A DNA stretch of 12,544 nucleotides from an uncultured Chloroflexota bacterium (GCA_937876225.1 CALFIC010000133.1:1-12544); one strand, 5' to 3'; positions 1 through 7,444 are shown, numbered from the stretch's first letter. The notes: a model not told the origin generated them from the letters alone. Made by a program: numbers and translations.

Positions 1-324
1 ATTAGTCTCTTTTTCACCCCTATCAATAGTAGTATTTTGGGTAGTCTCCCCAAAGAGCAAGGTGGCGTCGCCAACGGCATCATGTCGGTGGTGCGTACTA
101 TGGGGCAAATTAGTGGGATTTCGATTGGGGCCTTTATTTGGACCTACCAAGTCAACCTCATCGGTGGTCAACACTATAGTGATATTAGCCAAGCCCCACA
201 AGCAATTTTGCATCAAGGCTATTCAATCACCATGCTCATCGGGGCGGCGATTTGTTGGAGCGGCTTGTTACTCGTATTGTTCCGTACCAAGCGACCACCC
301 ACACTCCCTGCTGCCACCGCCTAA
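1..324 (+). CDS. MFS drug-efflux transporter, C-terminal part (5' end outside window)
   Basis: The frame is open from the first base and ends at TAA 322-324, giving the last 107 residues of a transporter. It aligns almost without gaps to the C-terminus of the next gene, at about 45% identity counted by eye. Both share the GSLPKE-GG-ANGI-RT-GQISG segment, a cytoplasmic loop and following helix typical of the DHA2 (QacA/EmrB-like, 14-helix) branch of the major facilitator superfamily. Two hydrophobic segments flank a short polar loop (HYSDISQAP). Members of this family usually export cationic or amphipathic compounds using the proton gradient. Substrate cannot be told from this fragment. The pair looks like a tandem duplication. 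A perfect hairpin with a short T-run follows 16 bases after the stop, so it probably ends its own transcript. The apparent internal TTG start at 37 is not a real start, since homology continues upstream. Confidence 0.9.
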   Translation: MSLFFTPINSSILGSLPKEQGGVANGIMSVVRTMGQISGISIGAFIWTYQVNLIGGQHYSDISQAPQAILHQGYSITMLIGAAICWSGLLLVLFRTKRPPTLPAATA

Positions 325-340
325 CACCTATTTTGTGAAC

Positions 341-380
341 GAGATACACCATTGTGCAATGGTGTATCTCACACGTTTTT
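341..380 (+). terminator. Intrinsic terminator after the first MFS gene
   Basis: A perfect 13-bp inverted repeat (GAGATACACCATT / AATGGTGTATCTC) at 341-353 and 358-370 encloses the four-base loop GTGC. It is followed by ACACG and five T at 376-380. The T-run is displaced by five bases, so termination may be imperfect and allow read-through into the second MFS gene, which starts 43 bases downstream. Confidence 0.7.
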
Positions 381-422
381 CATGTCACGTGTTACTCTTT
401 TTTACACCAGAAACGGAAAACC

Positions 423-1844
423 ATGACCACGGATGCAAATCGCAAATGGTGGGCGCTGGCCGCCGTCGGCAGCGGGACATTCATGTCAACCATCGATGGC
501 TCGATTGTCAACATCGCCCTCAACACCATCCAAAAAACCTTTACTGCCTCACTCGGGCAAGTCGAATGGGCCGTCCTGGCCTATTTATTAGGCATCGTCT
601 GTTTATTACCCAGCATGGGGCGACTCGGAGACATGATTGGGCGCAAACGAGTCTACATGGCCGGCTTTATTATATTTACGACGGCATCGGTATTGTGTGG
701 TTCGGCATGGAGCCTCGAATCGCTGGTAGCGTTCCGCGTCATGCAAGCGATTGGTGCCGCCATGATCCAAAGCATGGGCATCGCCTTGCTGGTGCAAGCC
801 TTCCCGAGTAGCGAGCGCGGGCGCGCCTTGGGCTACAACGGTACAATTATTGCCACGGGCATTGCAACTGGTCCGGTGCTCGGTGGACTGATTATCGGCA
901 CGCTGGGCTGGCGGGCTATTTTTTATGTCAATTTTCCGATTGGCATCATCGCCATGTTGATTTCGTTGCGGGCGCTCGTTGCCGACAACAAACGTTCTGA
1001 ACAAAAATTCGACTTGCTCGGGGCCGTGTTGCTGGGCGGGTCGTTGGTTAGTATTTTGTATAGTTTGACCGAAGGACAGCATATCGGCTTTACCGTGCCC
1101 TATATTATGACCATGTTTGCCGTCGGTATTGTCGGCTTGATTGGCTTTGTGTTATGGGAATTACGTACCCCTGAGCCGATGGTCAACATGCAGTTTTTCC
1201 GCATTCCCAATTTCAGTTTGGGGATTATGACAGCCATGTCGGTAGGAATGGGAATTCAATTCAATTTCATCTTGCTGCCTTTTTTCATGCAAAATGTCTT
1301 GCATTTCAATGCCCAAAAAACCGGTTTGATGATGGTCATTTCGCCCATCGCGATTTCGATTATGTCGACCGTCAGTGGGCGTTTGTCTGACCGCTTTGGA
1401 CCACGCTGGATCGCCCCCATCGGCATGGCAATTTTGGGCTTTGGGTTGTTTAATGTCAGCACGTTAACCCCAGATTCCACCGTATTCGACATTGTGATCC
1501 GTGTCGTCTTTATCGGGTTGGGCTTTGGGACATTCCAATCCCCCAACACGAGTAGTGTCATGGGCAGTCTCCCCAAAGAACGGGGTGGCATCGCCAACGG
1601 GATTTTGGGTGTGATGCGTACCATCGGGCAAATCAGCGGCGTCACGGTAGCGGGCGCTATCTGGACATCACGCGTGGCCGCGATTACCGGTACCGCCTAC
1701 ACCGACATCACCAAAGCACCAGTAATGGCACTGACCCAAGGCTTCCAGACGGCACTCATCGTGGCGGCTTGTATTGTGTGGGTCGGGATTATCCCGGCAC
1801 TATTCCGCAACAACAAAATGCACGAAGCACCGACTGCTGCTTAA
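423..1844 (+). CDS. MFS transporter, DHA2 (14-helix) family drug efflux protein
   Basis: A 473-residue integral membrane proton-antiporter of the major facilitator superfamily. Visible signatures are motif D1-like TM1 with Asp (STIDGSIVNIALNTIQ, residues 23-37), motif A in the TM2-3 loop (GRLGDMIGRKR, 66-76), the arginine-containing TM4 (FRVMQAIGAA), and motif C in TM5 (ATGPVLGG, 148-155), the antiporter signature. A second motif A-like loop (GRLSDRFGPRW, 319-329) marks the start of the other half. Length and hydrophobic profile fit 14 helices. The likely substrate class is drugs or toxic organic ions, but the actual substrate is unknown. I chose ATG 423 because the frame upstream (from 354) encodes polar sequence overlapping the preceding hairpin. 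GGAAA just before 423 is a weak ribosome site. No TetR- or MarR-type regulator is adjacent within the window. It is the tandem paralogue of the gene at 1-324. Confidence 0.92.
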   Translation: MTTDANRKWWALAAVGSGTFMSTIDGSIVNIALNTIQKTFTASLGQVEWAVLAYLLGIVCLLPSMGRLGDMIGRKRVYMAGFIIFTTASVLCGSAWSLESLVAFRVMQAIGAAMIQSMGIALLVQAFPSSERGRALGYNGTIIATGIATGPVLGGLIIGTLGWRAIFYVNFPIGIIAMLISLRALVADNKRSEQKFDLLGAVLLGGSLVSILYSLTEGQHIGFTVPYIMTMFAVGIVGLIGFVLWELRTPEPMVNMQFFRIPNFSLGIMTAMSVGMGIQFNFILLPFFMQNVLHFNAQKTGLMMVISPIAISIMSTVSGRLSDRFGPRWIAPIGMAILGFGLFNVSTLTPDSTVFDIVIRVVFIGLGFGTFQSPNTSSVMGSLPKERGGIANGILGVMRTIGQISGVTVAGAIWTSRVAAITGTAYTDITKAPVMALTQGFQTALIVAACIVWVGIIPALFRNNKMHEAPTAA

Positions 1845-1848
1845 TCAC

Positions 1849-1890
1849 ATAGCAAAAATGGGACACGCGTACGTGTCCCATTTTTGCTAT
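1849..1890. terminator. Bidirectional intrinsic terminator (19-bp perfect hairpin)
   Basis: A perfect 19-bp inverted repeat (arms 1849-1867 and 1872-1890, loop CGTA) starts five bases after the MFS stop codon. The arms carry an A5 run on the left and T5 on the right, with a GC-rich core (TGGGACACG), so it can act in either direction. It separates the transporter pair from the following housekeeping operon. Confidence 0.85.
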
Positions 1891-1908
1891 TCAATACTGA
1901 TGCTTCTC

Positions 1909-1917
1909 TGGTATAAT
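1909..1917 (+). promoter_or_regulatory. Extended -10 promoter for the rlmN-hisS operon
   Basis: The sequence TGGTATAAT contains a perfect -10 hexamer (1912-1917) preceded by the TGn extension. No good -35 exists at 16-18 bp; extended -10 promoters tolerate this. Transcription would start near 1924, about 25 bases before the small ORF. The same TGGTATAAT word recurs at 11862-11870 ahead of another gene. Confidence 0.7.
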
Positions 1918-1947
1918 GACATACTACAATATACCGCAAGGAGCGTT

Positions 1948-2079
1948 ATGATGCTATTTATTACTCTTGGACTAGGCCTACTGGTTAGCGCCATCGTTAT
2001 GATTCGCCGCCAAGCCAACGCCCGCCACCTCGCCCCCCGCCCGGTCGTCATCCGCACCACGCCCCGACGCCGACGCTAA
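1948..2079 (+). CDS. Very small basic single-pass membrane protein, unknown function
   Basis: A 43-residue ORF (42 if the second of two adjacent ATGs, at 1951, is used). Residues 1-18 form one hydrophobic helix (MMLFITLGLGLLVSAIVM). The rest is a strongly basic tail rich in Arg and Pro that ends in RRRR, so the tail should face the cytoplasm. AAGGAG at 1938-1943 is a near-perfect Shine-Dalgarno site; its spacing (7 bases) favours ATG 1951. A strong extended -10 promoter lies immediately upstream and rlmN starts 15 bases after the stop, so this is the first cistron of that operon. I do not recognise a family. The basic tail could bind rRNA, ribosomes or acidic lipids, but that is speculation. 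It could also be a leader peptide, although the strong ribosome site and clear membrane-protein design argue for a real product. Confidence 0.7.
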   Translation: MMLFITLGLGLLVSAIVMIRRQANARHLAPRPVVIRTTPRRRR

Positions 2080-2094
2080 TACTAACAGAGCACC

Positions 2095-3240
2095 ATGACT
2101 GATACTTCAATTGATTTACTGGCCTTGACGACCACCCAAATGGTCGAATTCTTGGCGACCATGGGCGAGCCGGCTTTCCGGGCTCGCCAAATTTCGCGCC
2201 AACTCTATGTGAATTTGGTTGATGACATCCAGCAGATGACCGATTTGTCATTAGCCCTCCGCCAAAAACTGGCAACGCACGCTCGCATCGGCTCACTCAG
2301 CCTGCAACGGGTCGTCAGCGCCGACAATAGTTTGACCCACAAAGCGTTATTTAATTTACCCACGGGCGAGCTCATCGAAAGTGTGTTGATGATCTACCCC
2401 GACCGAGCCACCGTCTGTGTATCGACCCAAGCAGGTTGCGCCATGGGATGTACGTTTTGTGCGACGGGACGACTTGGGTTGCTCCGCAACCTCGAGAGTC
2501 ATCATATCGTCGAACAGGTATTGTGGGCCCGGCGCACCTTGCGCCAACTCCAACGCCAACAACCCACCACTCCCCCCCGCGCCACCCATACCAGTGATGG
2601 TGATGAATGGTGGGGAACCGATGGCGGCCACCCCGACGCCCTCCCGCAAACCCTCGGCAACGTGGTATTTATGGGGATGGGCGAACCCTTCGCCAACTAC
2701 GATCGTTGGTGGCAAGCCGTAGAACGCCTACACGACCCCCAAGGACTAAACATTGGCGCCCGGGGCTTGACGGTATCAACCGTCGGACTCGTCCCAGGCA
2801 TCAAACGCCTAGCGGATGAAGCATTGCAAATCAATTTGGCAATTTCATTGCATGCCCCCAACGACGAACTCCGTTCGTCGATGATGCCGGTCAACAAACG
2901 CTGGAATATTGCCGAGTTGATGGCCACCACCCGCGCGTACGTCGCCAAAACCGGCCGCCGCGTCTCATTTGAGTATGTGCTGTTGCAAGGTCAAAACGAC
3001 TCGCCAGCGCATGCAGCAGAACTCGCAGAACAAATCGGCGATTTGCTTTGTCACGTCAACTTGATTCCATGGAATCCGGTGCCAGGCTTACCGCTTGGCC
3101 GTTCCGATCGCCAGCGTGTCTTGGCGTTCCAACGGGTCCTCCAAGAAGAACGGGTGCCGTGTACGGTACGGGTAGAGCGGGGGGTGTCGATAGCCGCAGC
3201 CTGTGGGCAATTGGCAGGAGCAACAATTACCGGCCCCTAA
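2095..3240 (+). CDS. rlmN: Dual-specificity RNA methyltransferase RlmN (23S rRNA A2503 / tRNA A37 C2-methylation)
   Basis: A 381-residue radical-SAM enzyme that methylates carbon 2 of adenosine in 23S rRNA (position 2503) and of A37 in some tRNAs, supporting decoding fidelity. The Fe4S4-binding motif CX3CX2C is C115-C119-C122. The two mechanistic cysteines of the family are also in place: C108, seven residues before the cluster (as C118 is in the E. coli enzyme), and C370 in AACGQLAG, which forms the methyl-carrying thioether. GMGEP (194-198) is the SAM-binding motif. The N-terminal part (1-100) is the accessory RNA-binding domain. Unusual is a low-complexity, Pro/Gly/Thr/Asp-rich insertion at about 152-188, between the helix after the cluster and the GMGEP strand. 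Start ATG 2095 fits the family length; its ribosome site is poor, so translation may be coupled to the small ORF 15 bases upstream. Confidence 0.96.
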   Translation: MTDTSIDLLALTTTQMVEFLATMGEPAFRARQISRQLYVNLVDDIQQMTDLSLALRQKLATHARIGSLSLQRVVSADNSLTHKALFNLPTGELIESVLMIYPDRATVCVSTQAGCAMGCTFCATGRLGLLRNLESHHIVEQVLWARRTLRQLQRQQPTTPPRATHTSDGDEWWGTDGGHPDALPQTLGNVVFMGMGEPFANYDRWWQAVERLHDPQGLNIGARGLTVSTVGLVPGIKRLADEALQINLAISLHAPNDELRSSMMPVNKRWNIAELMATTRAYVAKTGRRVSFEYVLLQGQNDSPAHAAELAEQIGDLLCHVNLIPWNPVPGLPLGRSDRQRVLAFQRVLQEERVPCTVRVERGVSIAAACGQLAGATITGP

Positions 3241-3251
3241 AAGGACGTGTC

Positions 3252-3599
3252 ATGTATTTACCCATGTTGATGCTAATTCGCCGCATCATCGGTGCATTTT
3301 TTTTGATACTCGGAATTATTGGATTACTCATGCCCATCCTCCCAGGCTGGCCATTCCTCGTACCAGGAATTGCGCTACTGGGTAGTCGTGACCCCTGGTT
3401 GCGCTTTATCCACCTCGGGATTATCCGGCTACTCAAATTCATCAAAAGTCGCCGCACACCTTGGATTCGCCAGAGTGGGGAACGCTTGTTTGAGGCCTAC
3501 AAACAGACACGCACCGTCGTAGACCCCCTGATTATCCGGAGCGAACGGACCATCGAGCGCTGGGTGGGCTATACCCCCAAACATCCACCACAAGCATAG
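3252..3599 (+). CDS. Small two-helix membrane protein, possibly PGPGW/DUF454-like
   Basis: A 115-residue protein starting at ATG 3252, preceded by AAAAGGA at 3239-3245, which overlaps the rlmN stop codon. Residues 12-29 and 33-44 form a membrane hairpin around a conserved-looking turn, PILPGWPF (28-35). The remaining 70 residues are amphipathic and basic with several Trp/Arg. The pattern GxIGLLMPxLPGWPFLxxGxALL resembles small bacterial families described as PGPGW transmembrane proteins (or DUF454/YbaN), which have no established biochemical role. Assignment is by motif resemblance only. It sits within 12 bases of rlmN and 46 bases before hisS, so it is most likely co-transcribed. The long same-frame extension back to 3048 lies inside rlmN and is not credible. 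Confidence 0.75.
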   Translation: MYLPMLMLIRRIIGAFFLILGIIGLLMPILPGWPFLVPGIALLGSRDPWLRFIHLGIIRLLKFIKSRRTPWIRQSGERLFEAYKQTRTVVDPLIIRSERTIERWVGYTPKHPPQA

Positions 3600-3645
3600 A
3601 CGTGCTATTATTTGGTAGAGTTTGTTTCGCTACCACGAGGAATGC

Positions 3646-4959
3646 ATGAGCACCAAACCCCAAAACGTCAAGGGCATGCGCGACCTGCTGCCCCCAGCCA
3701 TGATGTTGCGCCAACACATTATTCAGACCTTGCGGAGCGTGTTTGAGCGCTATGGCTTCGAACCCCTGCAAACCCCCGCCCTCGAACATGCCGAAACCAT
3801 TGAAGGCAAATTAGGCGACGAAGAACGCTTGATTTATCGCTTCGAAGACCATGGCGGCCGCAAATTAGCCATGCGCTACGACCAAACCGTACCACTCGCA
3901 CGCGTCGTCGCGCAATACCAATCACAACTCCAATTGCCGTGGCGGCGCTACGCCGTCGGGGCATCGTATCGTGGCGAGCGCACCCAACGGGGGCGCTACC
4001 GTGAGTTTTATCAGGCCGACGTCGATATTGTGGGCTCGGCGTCACCCGTCGCCGATGCCGAAATCATCGCCGTCCTCACCGACGCCTTGACCGCCCTCGG
4101 CTTCGACAATTTCGTCACGCTCCTCAGCCACCGCCAAATTTTGAGTGGCATCGCCCGCGTGTCGGGGCTCGACGAATCCGCCGCCGGTGGCGTCTACCGT
4201 GCCATCGACAAATTAGACAAAATCGGTCCTGATGGCGTGCGCACCGAACTCGCCAACAATGGCGTGGCCGCTGAAGCCATCGAGCGCATTCTGACCCTCG
4301 TATCGCTCACTGGCGATAGTGCCAGCGTGCTCGACACCCTGGCCCACGAGCTGGCCGGCGACGAACGTGCCCAAGCCGCCATCACCAACCTGCGCGCCAT
4401 CATCGCTGCCGCCAGTGCCATGGGCGTGCCTAGCAATCGCTATAGCGTGGCGCCACGTCTGGCCCGGGGCTTGTCGTATTACACCGGCATGGTCTGCGAA
4501 GCAGTGGTTGAATCCCCTCCCATGGGCTCTTTGCTCGGTGGTGGCCGCTATGACGATCTCATTGGACAATTTGCCGACCGCTCATTGCCCACCGTCGGGA
4601 TCGCCTTTGGGCTTGATCGCTTGCACGACGTGATGGAAGAATTGGGCATGGGACCGCGTGGCGCCATGGCCGATGTATTTGTGACCATATTTGGGGCCGA
4701 CAGTCTCACCGCCAACCTGACCATTGCCAACCAATTGCGGGCAGCTGGGCTCAACGTCGAAGTGGCGCTTGACGCCAACGAACGCTTGGGCAAGCAACTC
4801 CAGGCCGCCAATCGGCGTGGGATTCCCTTTGCCGTAGTGCAAGGCCCCGACGAGCAAGCTGCCGGCGAAGTAGTGGTGCGTAATCTGGTAAGTGGCGATC
4901 AACATCGCATCAGCATGGCCAATCTGGTCGCTGACATTCGTGCCTTGTTGCAAAAATAA
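3646..4959 (+). CDS. hisS: Histidyl-tRNA synthetase
   Basis: A 437-residue class II aminoacyl-tRNA synthetase that charges tRNA-His with histidine in the cytoplasm. The N-terminus has the family hallmark KGMRDLLPP (9-17) leading into motif 1. Motif 2 is around YRGERTQRGRYREFYQ (108-123), with the ATP-contacting arginine in RYREF. The histidine-specific HisA motif is RGLSYYTG (274-281; more often GLDYYTG, so D is replaced by S). GGGRYDDLI (298-306) and motif 3, GIAFGLDRL (318-326), follow. The C-terminal anticodon-binding domain spans about 342-437. Length is normal. I start at ATG 3646, preceded by GAGGA, because the TTG extension from 3622 would put residues before the conserved N-terminus. 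The cyclodeaminase gene begins nine bases after the stop, indicating one operon. Confidence 0.96.
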   Translation: MSTKPQNVKGMRDLLPPAMMLRQHIIQTLRSVFERYGFEPLQTPALEHAETIEGKLGDEERLIYRFEDHGGRKLAMRYDQTVPLARVVAQYQSQLQLPWRRYAVGASYRGERTQRGRYREFYQADVDIVGSASPVADAEIIAVLTDALTALGFDNFVTLLSHRQILSGIARVSGLDESAAGGVYRAIDKLDKIGPDGVRTELANNGVAAEAIERILTLVSLTGDSASVLDTLAHELAGDERAQAAITNLRAIIAAASAMGVPSNRYSVAPRLARGLSYYTGMVCEAVVESPPMGSLLGGGRYDDLIGQFADRSLPTVGIAFGLDRLHDVMEELGMGPRGAMADVFVTIFGADSLTANLTIANQLRAAGLNVEVALDANERLGKQLQAANRRGIPFAVVQGPDEQAAGEVVVRNLVSGDQHRISMANLVADIRALLQK

Positions 4960-4967
4960 ACGAGGCC

Positions 4968-5591
4968 ATGATGCAAAACGAACTGCGCCATCAGAGCGTC
5001 CAGCACTTCCTCGATCAACTCGCCTCGGGTACACCCACCCCAGGTGGGGGCAGTGTGGCCGCGCTGAGTGGCGCCTTGGCGGCAGGGCTGATCACCATGG
5101 TCTGTGATTTGACTATTGGGCGACCACGCTACGCCGTATTCGAAAGTGAAGCGCGCGCCATACGGCAACAAGCCGAAGCCATCCGCACCCAACTCACTGA
5201 CCTCATCCAAGGCGATATTGCGGCCTACACGGAAGTCGCTAACGCCTACAAACTCCCCAAAGAGGACCCGCATCGCCCCCAAGCTATCATTGATGCGCTG
5301 TTGACAGCCACCGATGTACCCCTGCAGATTGCCGAGCAGGCAGCGGCGCTATTGCCGCTCTGCCTGCCCTTGGCAGAGCACGGTAATCGCACCGCCGTCG
5401 GTGACGTGGTCGCCGGCGCCCATCTGGCCGTAGCGACTGTAGGTGCAGCCTTGGTCAATGTCACCGCCAATATCGGGGCGATTGCGAGTCACACCCGTGC
5501 CGCCGAGTTTTTACAACGCCAACAGGCAGCCCAGACTGGCATCGAAGCGCGACGGGATGCTGCCGTGGCCGCAGCTATTGCCCGGATGTAA
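4968..5591 (+). CDS. Cyclodeaminase/cyclohydrolase family protein (FTCD C-terminal domain / FchA-like)
   Basis: A 207-residue all-helical protein (206 if the second ATG at 4971 is used; GAGG at 4962-4965 is better spaced for it). The N-terminal TPTPGGGSVAALSGALAAGL stretch is the signature of the formiminotetrahydrofolate cyclodeaminase domain. Stand-alone members either release ammonia from 5-formimino-THF to give 5,10-methenyl-THF or, as FchA, hydrolyse 5,10-methenyl-THF to 10-formyl-THF. Which reaction applies cannot be decided here. No formiminotransferase or other folate gene is nearby. With 10-formyl-THF needed for initiator tRNA formylation and purines, grouping with translation genes is plausible but may be chance. 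Highly Ala-rich helices match the homodimeric family fold. It is the last gene of the operon, 16 bases before a terminator stem. Confidence 0.9.
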   Translation: MMQNELRHQSVQHFLDQLASGTPTPGGGSVAALSGALAAGLITMVCDLTIGRPRYAVFESEARAIRQQAEAIRTQLTDLIQGDIAAYTEVANAYKLPKEDPHRPQAIIDALLTATDVPLQIAEQAAALLPLCLPLAEHGNRTAVGDVVAGAHLAVATVGAALVNVTANIGAIASHTRAAEFLQRQQAAQTGIEARRDAAVAAAIARM

Positions 5592-5601
5592 CGCCCAAAT
5601 C

Positions 5602-5638
5602 AAAACCCCCGCATCCAGTAGTGGATGCGGGGATTTTT
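5602..5638. terminator. Shared bidirectional terminator between the operon and dnaA
   Basis: An 11-bp perfect stem (CCCCGCATCCA at 5607-5617, TGGATGCGGGG at 5622-5632) with loop GTAG is flanked by AAAA at 5602-5605 and TTTTT at 5634-5638. It lies between the convergent stop codons at 5591 (plus) and 5655 (minus) and can stop transcription from both sides. Confidence 0.9.
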
Positions 5639-5654
5639 GTGGCCGAAATCGCGG

Positions 5655-7346
5655 CTAGCCTTGGTAGAGTCGTTCGCGTATGGTGTTGATTTCTTGTTTC
5701 AAGCGATTATCGGTGACGATTTCTTCGCCGATTTTGTCGCAACCATACATGATAGTGGTGTGATCACGGCCGCCGATGAGGGTACCGATATCGACCAAGC
5801 TCGAATCGGTTTCTTCGCGGAGTAAGTACATCGCCACTTGGCGGGGGCCAACGATATTGCGGCTCCGACCACGCCCTTGGAGCATACGCAAATCAACCCC
5901 ATAAAACTCACAGACTGCCCGCAAAATCATATCACCAGTCACACGTTTTTTGCGGCTGGTATCAAGCAAATCGCTGAGCGCAGCTTGGGCACTTTCGACC
6001 GAAATCGCGGTGCCGTTGAGTTTGGCATAGGCTACCACCCGATTGAGGCTGCCTTCGAGCTCGCGGATGTTGCTTTGGATGCGTTGGGCGAGGAACTCAA
6101 TCACGTTGGCAGGTACGTCGACCGTCATCTGCTCGGCTTTGGTACGCATAATCGCCGTACGAGTTTCGTAGTCGGGCATCTGAATGTCGACAATCAAGCC
6201 CCATTCAAAGCGCGAACGCAAGCGTTCTTCGAGGGTCAGAATCGCTTTGGGGGGACGATCCGAAGTAAGCACAATCTGCTTACCGGCCGTATGCAAGGTA
6301 TTGAAGGTATGGAAGAATTCTTCTTGGGTGGCGTCTTTGCCGGCGATGAATTGAATATCGTCAATCAACAAAATATCAATATTGCGGTAACGAATCCGGA
6401 ATTCTTCGGTTTGTTGGCGCCGGATGGCGTTGATGAGGTCGTTGGTGAACTTCTCGCTCGATACATACAGCACGTTGATTTCGGCATCACGCTCGAGGGC
6501 CGCATTGCCAATGGCATGGAGCAAGTGGGTTTTGCCGAGACCGACACCCCCATACAGAAATAATGGATTGTAGGCTTGGGCGGGATGATCGGCGACTGCC
6601 ATACAGGCGGCGCTCGCTAACCGATTACTCGAACCGATAATGAATCGGTCAAAGGTAAAACGCTGATTGAGCATCCCACGTGTAGCCGTCGTAAAAAAAT
6701 CACTCTGTGTCGGCGCGTCAGCGTCAGACGTAGTCGGCGATAACGACCCAAAAGTCAATTTGGGTTTGGGTGGGTCTAATGGTAGTTGTGGTTGAATCAC
6801 CACGGGTAGCGCCACTAATGGCGTGGTGGGAGGTGTGACCACAGGAACATCGTCACTATCACTTATTAGTGGGGTGACAACCGTATCATCAGCCCCCACA
6901 GGCACTTCTCCCGCAGGTACTTCTCCCGCAGGCACTTCCGGCGATGATGATTCAACAAGAGTATCATCATCGACTTGGATATTTAAGGCGGCCAACATTT
7001 CGTCAGTAATCTGTGGAATCACACTTGTAATCGACGAATCAATCGGCACAGCAACCGGCAGTATTGGTTCAGGTGTGGCAATGACCACCGGTTCGGGGAC
7101 ATATGCCCCAACGATGACACGCACAAGCACCGAATAACCGATAATATCGCGTAGTTGCTCACGGATTACCGCGCTATACCGCGATTCAACGACTTCGCGT
7201 AACATCGGCGTAGCGGTACTCACCACGGCAGTCGTATTGTCGAGATGCACCAACTCGGTACGGCGTAGCCACGTATTATATTCAACGCGCGGAAGCTGGA
7301 TTTCGAGCGCTCCGAGCACGCTATTCCACGTTTTGGCGATATTCAC
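5655..7346 (-). CDS. dnaA: Chromosomal replication initiator protein DnaA
   Basis: A 563-residue DnaA that binds ATP and DnaA boxes at the origin, melts it and loads the helicase. Domain I (1 to about 85) starts with IAKTWNSVLGALE. Domain II (about 86-225) is an unusually long acidic, Pro/Val/Thr-rich linker containing a tandem EVPAG repeat. Domain III (AAA+) has Walker A GGVGLGKTH (266-274), Walker B LLIDDIQF (326-333), and the sensor-2 region SNIRELEGSLNRV (425-437). Domain IV carries the DNA-binding helix-turn-helix with signature GGRDHTTIMYG (525-535). Start GTG 7346 is chosen because GGGAGG (7357-7352) lies five bases upstream and homology begins there; an in-frame TTG at 7388 sits in a T-run of a hairpin. 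No dnaN, recF or gyrB follows it; hisS and the cyclodeaminase gene converge on it instead. It has its own promoter and a leader hairpin. Confidence 0.97.
   Translation of the reverse strand: MNIAKTWNSVLGALEIQLPRVEYNTWLRRTELVHLDNTTAVVSTATPMLREVVESRYSAVIREQLRDIIGYSVLVRVIVGAYVPEPVVIATPEPILPVAVPIDSSITSVIPQITDEMLAALNIQVDDDTLVESSSPEVPAGEVPAGEVPVGADDTVVTPLISDSDDVPVVTPPTTPLVALPVVIQPQLPLDPPKPKLTFGSLSPTTSDADAPTQSDFFTTATRGMLNQRFTFDRFIIGSSNRLASAACMAVADHPAQAYNPLFLYGGVGLGKTHLLHAIGNAALERDAEINVLYVSSEKFTNDLINAIRRQQTEEFRIRYRNIDILLIDDIQFIAGKDATQEEFFHTFNTLHTAGKQIVLTSDRPPKAILTLEERLRSRFEWGLIVDIQMPDYETRTAIMRTKAEQMTVDVPANVIEFLAQRIQSNIRELEGSLNRVVAYAKLNGTAISVESAQAALSDLLDTSRKKRVTGDMILRAVCEFYGVDLRMLQGRGRSRNIVGPRQVAMYLLREETDSSLVDIGTLIGGRDHTTIMYGCDKIGEEIVTDNRLKQEINTIRERLYQG
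6901..6945 (-). repeat. 15-bp tandem repeat inside dnaA domain II
   Basis: Two nearly identical 15-bp units (GGCACTTCTCCCGCA and GGTACTTCTCCCGCA on the plus strand), then a third, diverged one, encode the EVPAG-EVPAG-type repeats of the DnaA linker. Being in multiples of five codons, copy-number change would alter linker length without breaking the frame. Confidence 0.8.
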
Positions 7347-7386
7347 AACGCCCTCCCAAGAGGTTAACTTATAGTGTAAGGGGGTC

Positions 7387-7418
7387 AAAAAAACCCTGCC
7401 ACTCGTGGCGTTGCAGGG
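7387..7418 (-). terminator. Terminator-like hairpin in the dnaA leader (possible attenuator)
   Basis: Read on the minus strand, CCCTGC (7418-7413) pairs with GCAGGG (7399-7394), or an inner GCCA/TGGC stem can form. Seven U follow immediately (7393-7387). It lies downstream of the predicted dnaA transcription start and 30 bases before the Shine-Dalgarno site. There is no upstream minus-strand gene for it to terminate, so premature termination of the dnaA transcript is the simplest role. The function is inferred. Confidence 0.6.
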
Positions 7419-7444
7419 AGAAAATCAGACCGGTGTTGACTACT

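Noticed and set aside
62..811. 249-codon plus-strand frame overlapping both MFS genes
   Set aside because: It runs across the terminator hairpin and is a frame shadow of the two transporter genes, with no coherent protein character.
3048..3251. N-terminal extension of the small membrane protein inside rlmN
   Set aside because: The extension is out of frame within the rlmN coding sequence, while ATG 3252 has its own AAAAGGA site and begins a membrane-protein-like N-terminus.
4582..5034. 150-codon minus-strand frame antisense to the end of hisS
   Set aside because: It overlaps the conserved motif 3 and anticodon-binding region of hisS and the start of the next gene; it has no independent support.
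5838..6563. 241-codon plus-strand frame antisense to dnaA
   Set aside because: It lies wholly within the unambiguous AAA+ domain coding region of dnaA and reflects codon bias on the opposite strand; no ribosome site or family resemblance.
7347..7388. Longer dnaA start at TTG 7388
   Set aside because: It would begin inside the T-run of the leader hairpin and place the strong GGGAGG site within the coding region; GTG 7346 fits both ribosome site and family N-terminus.
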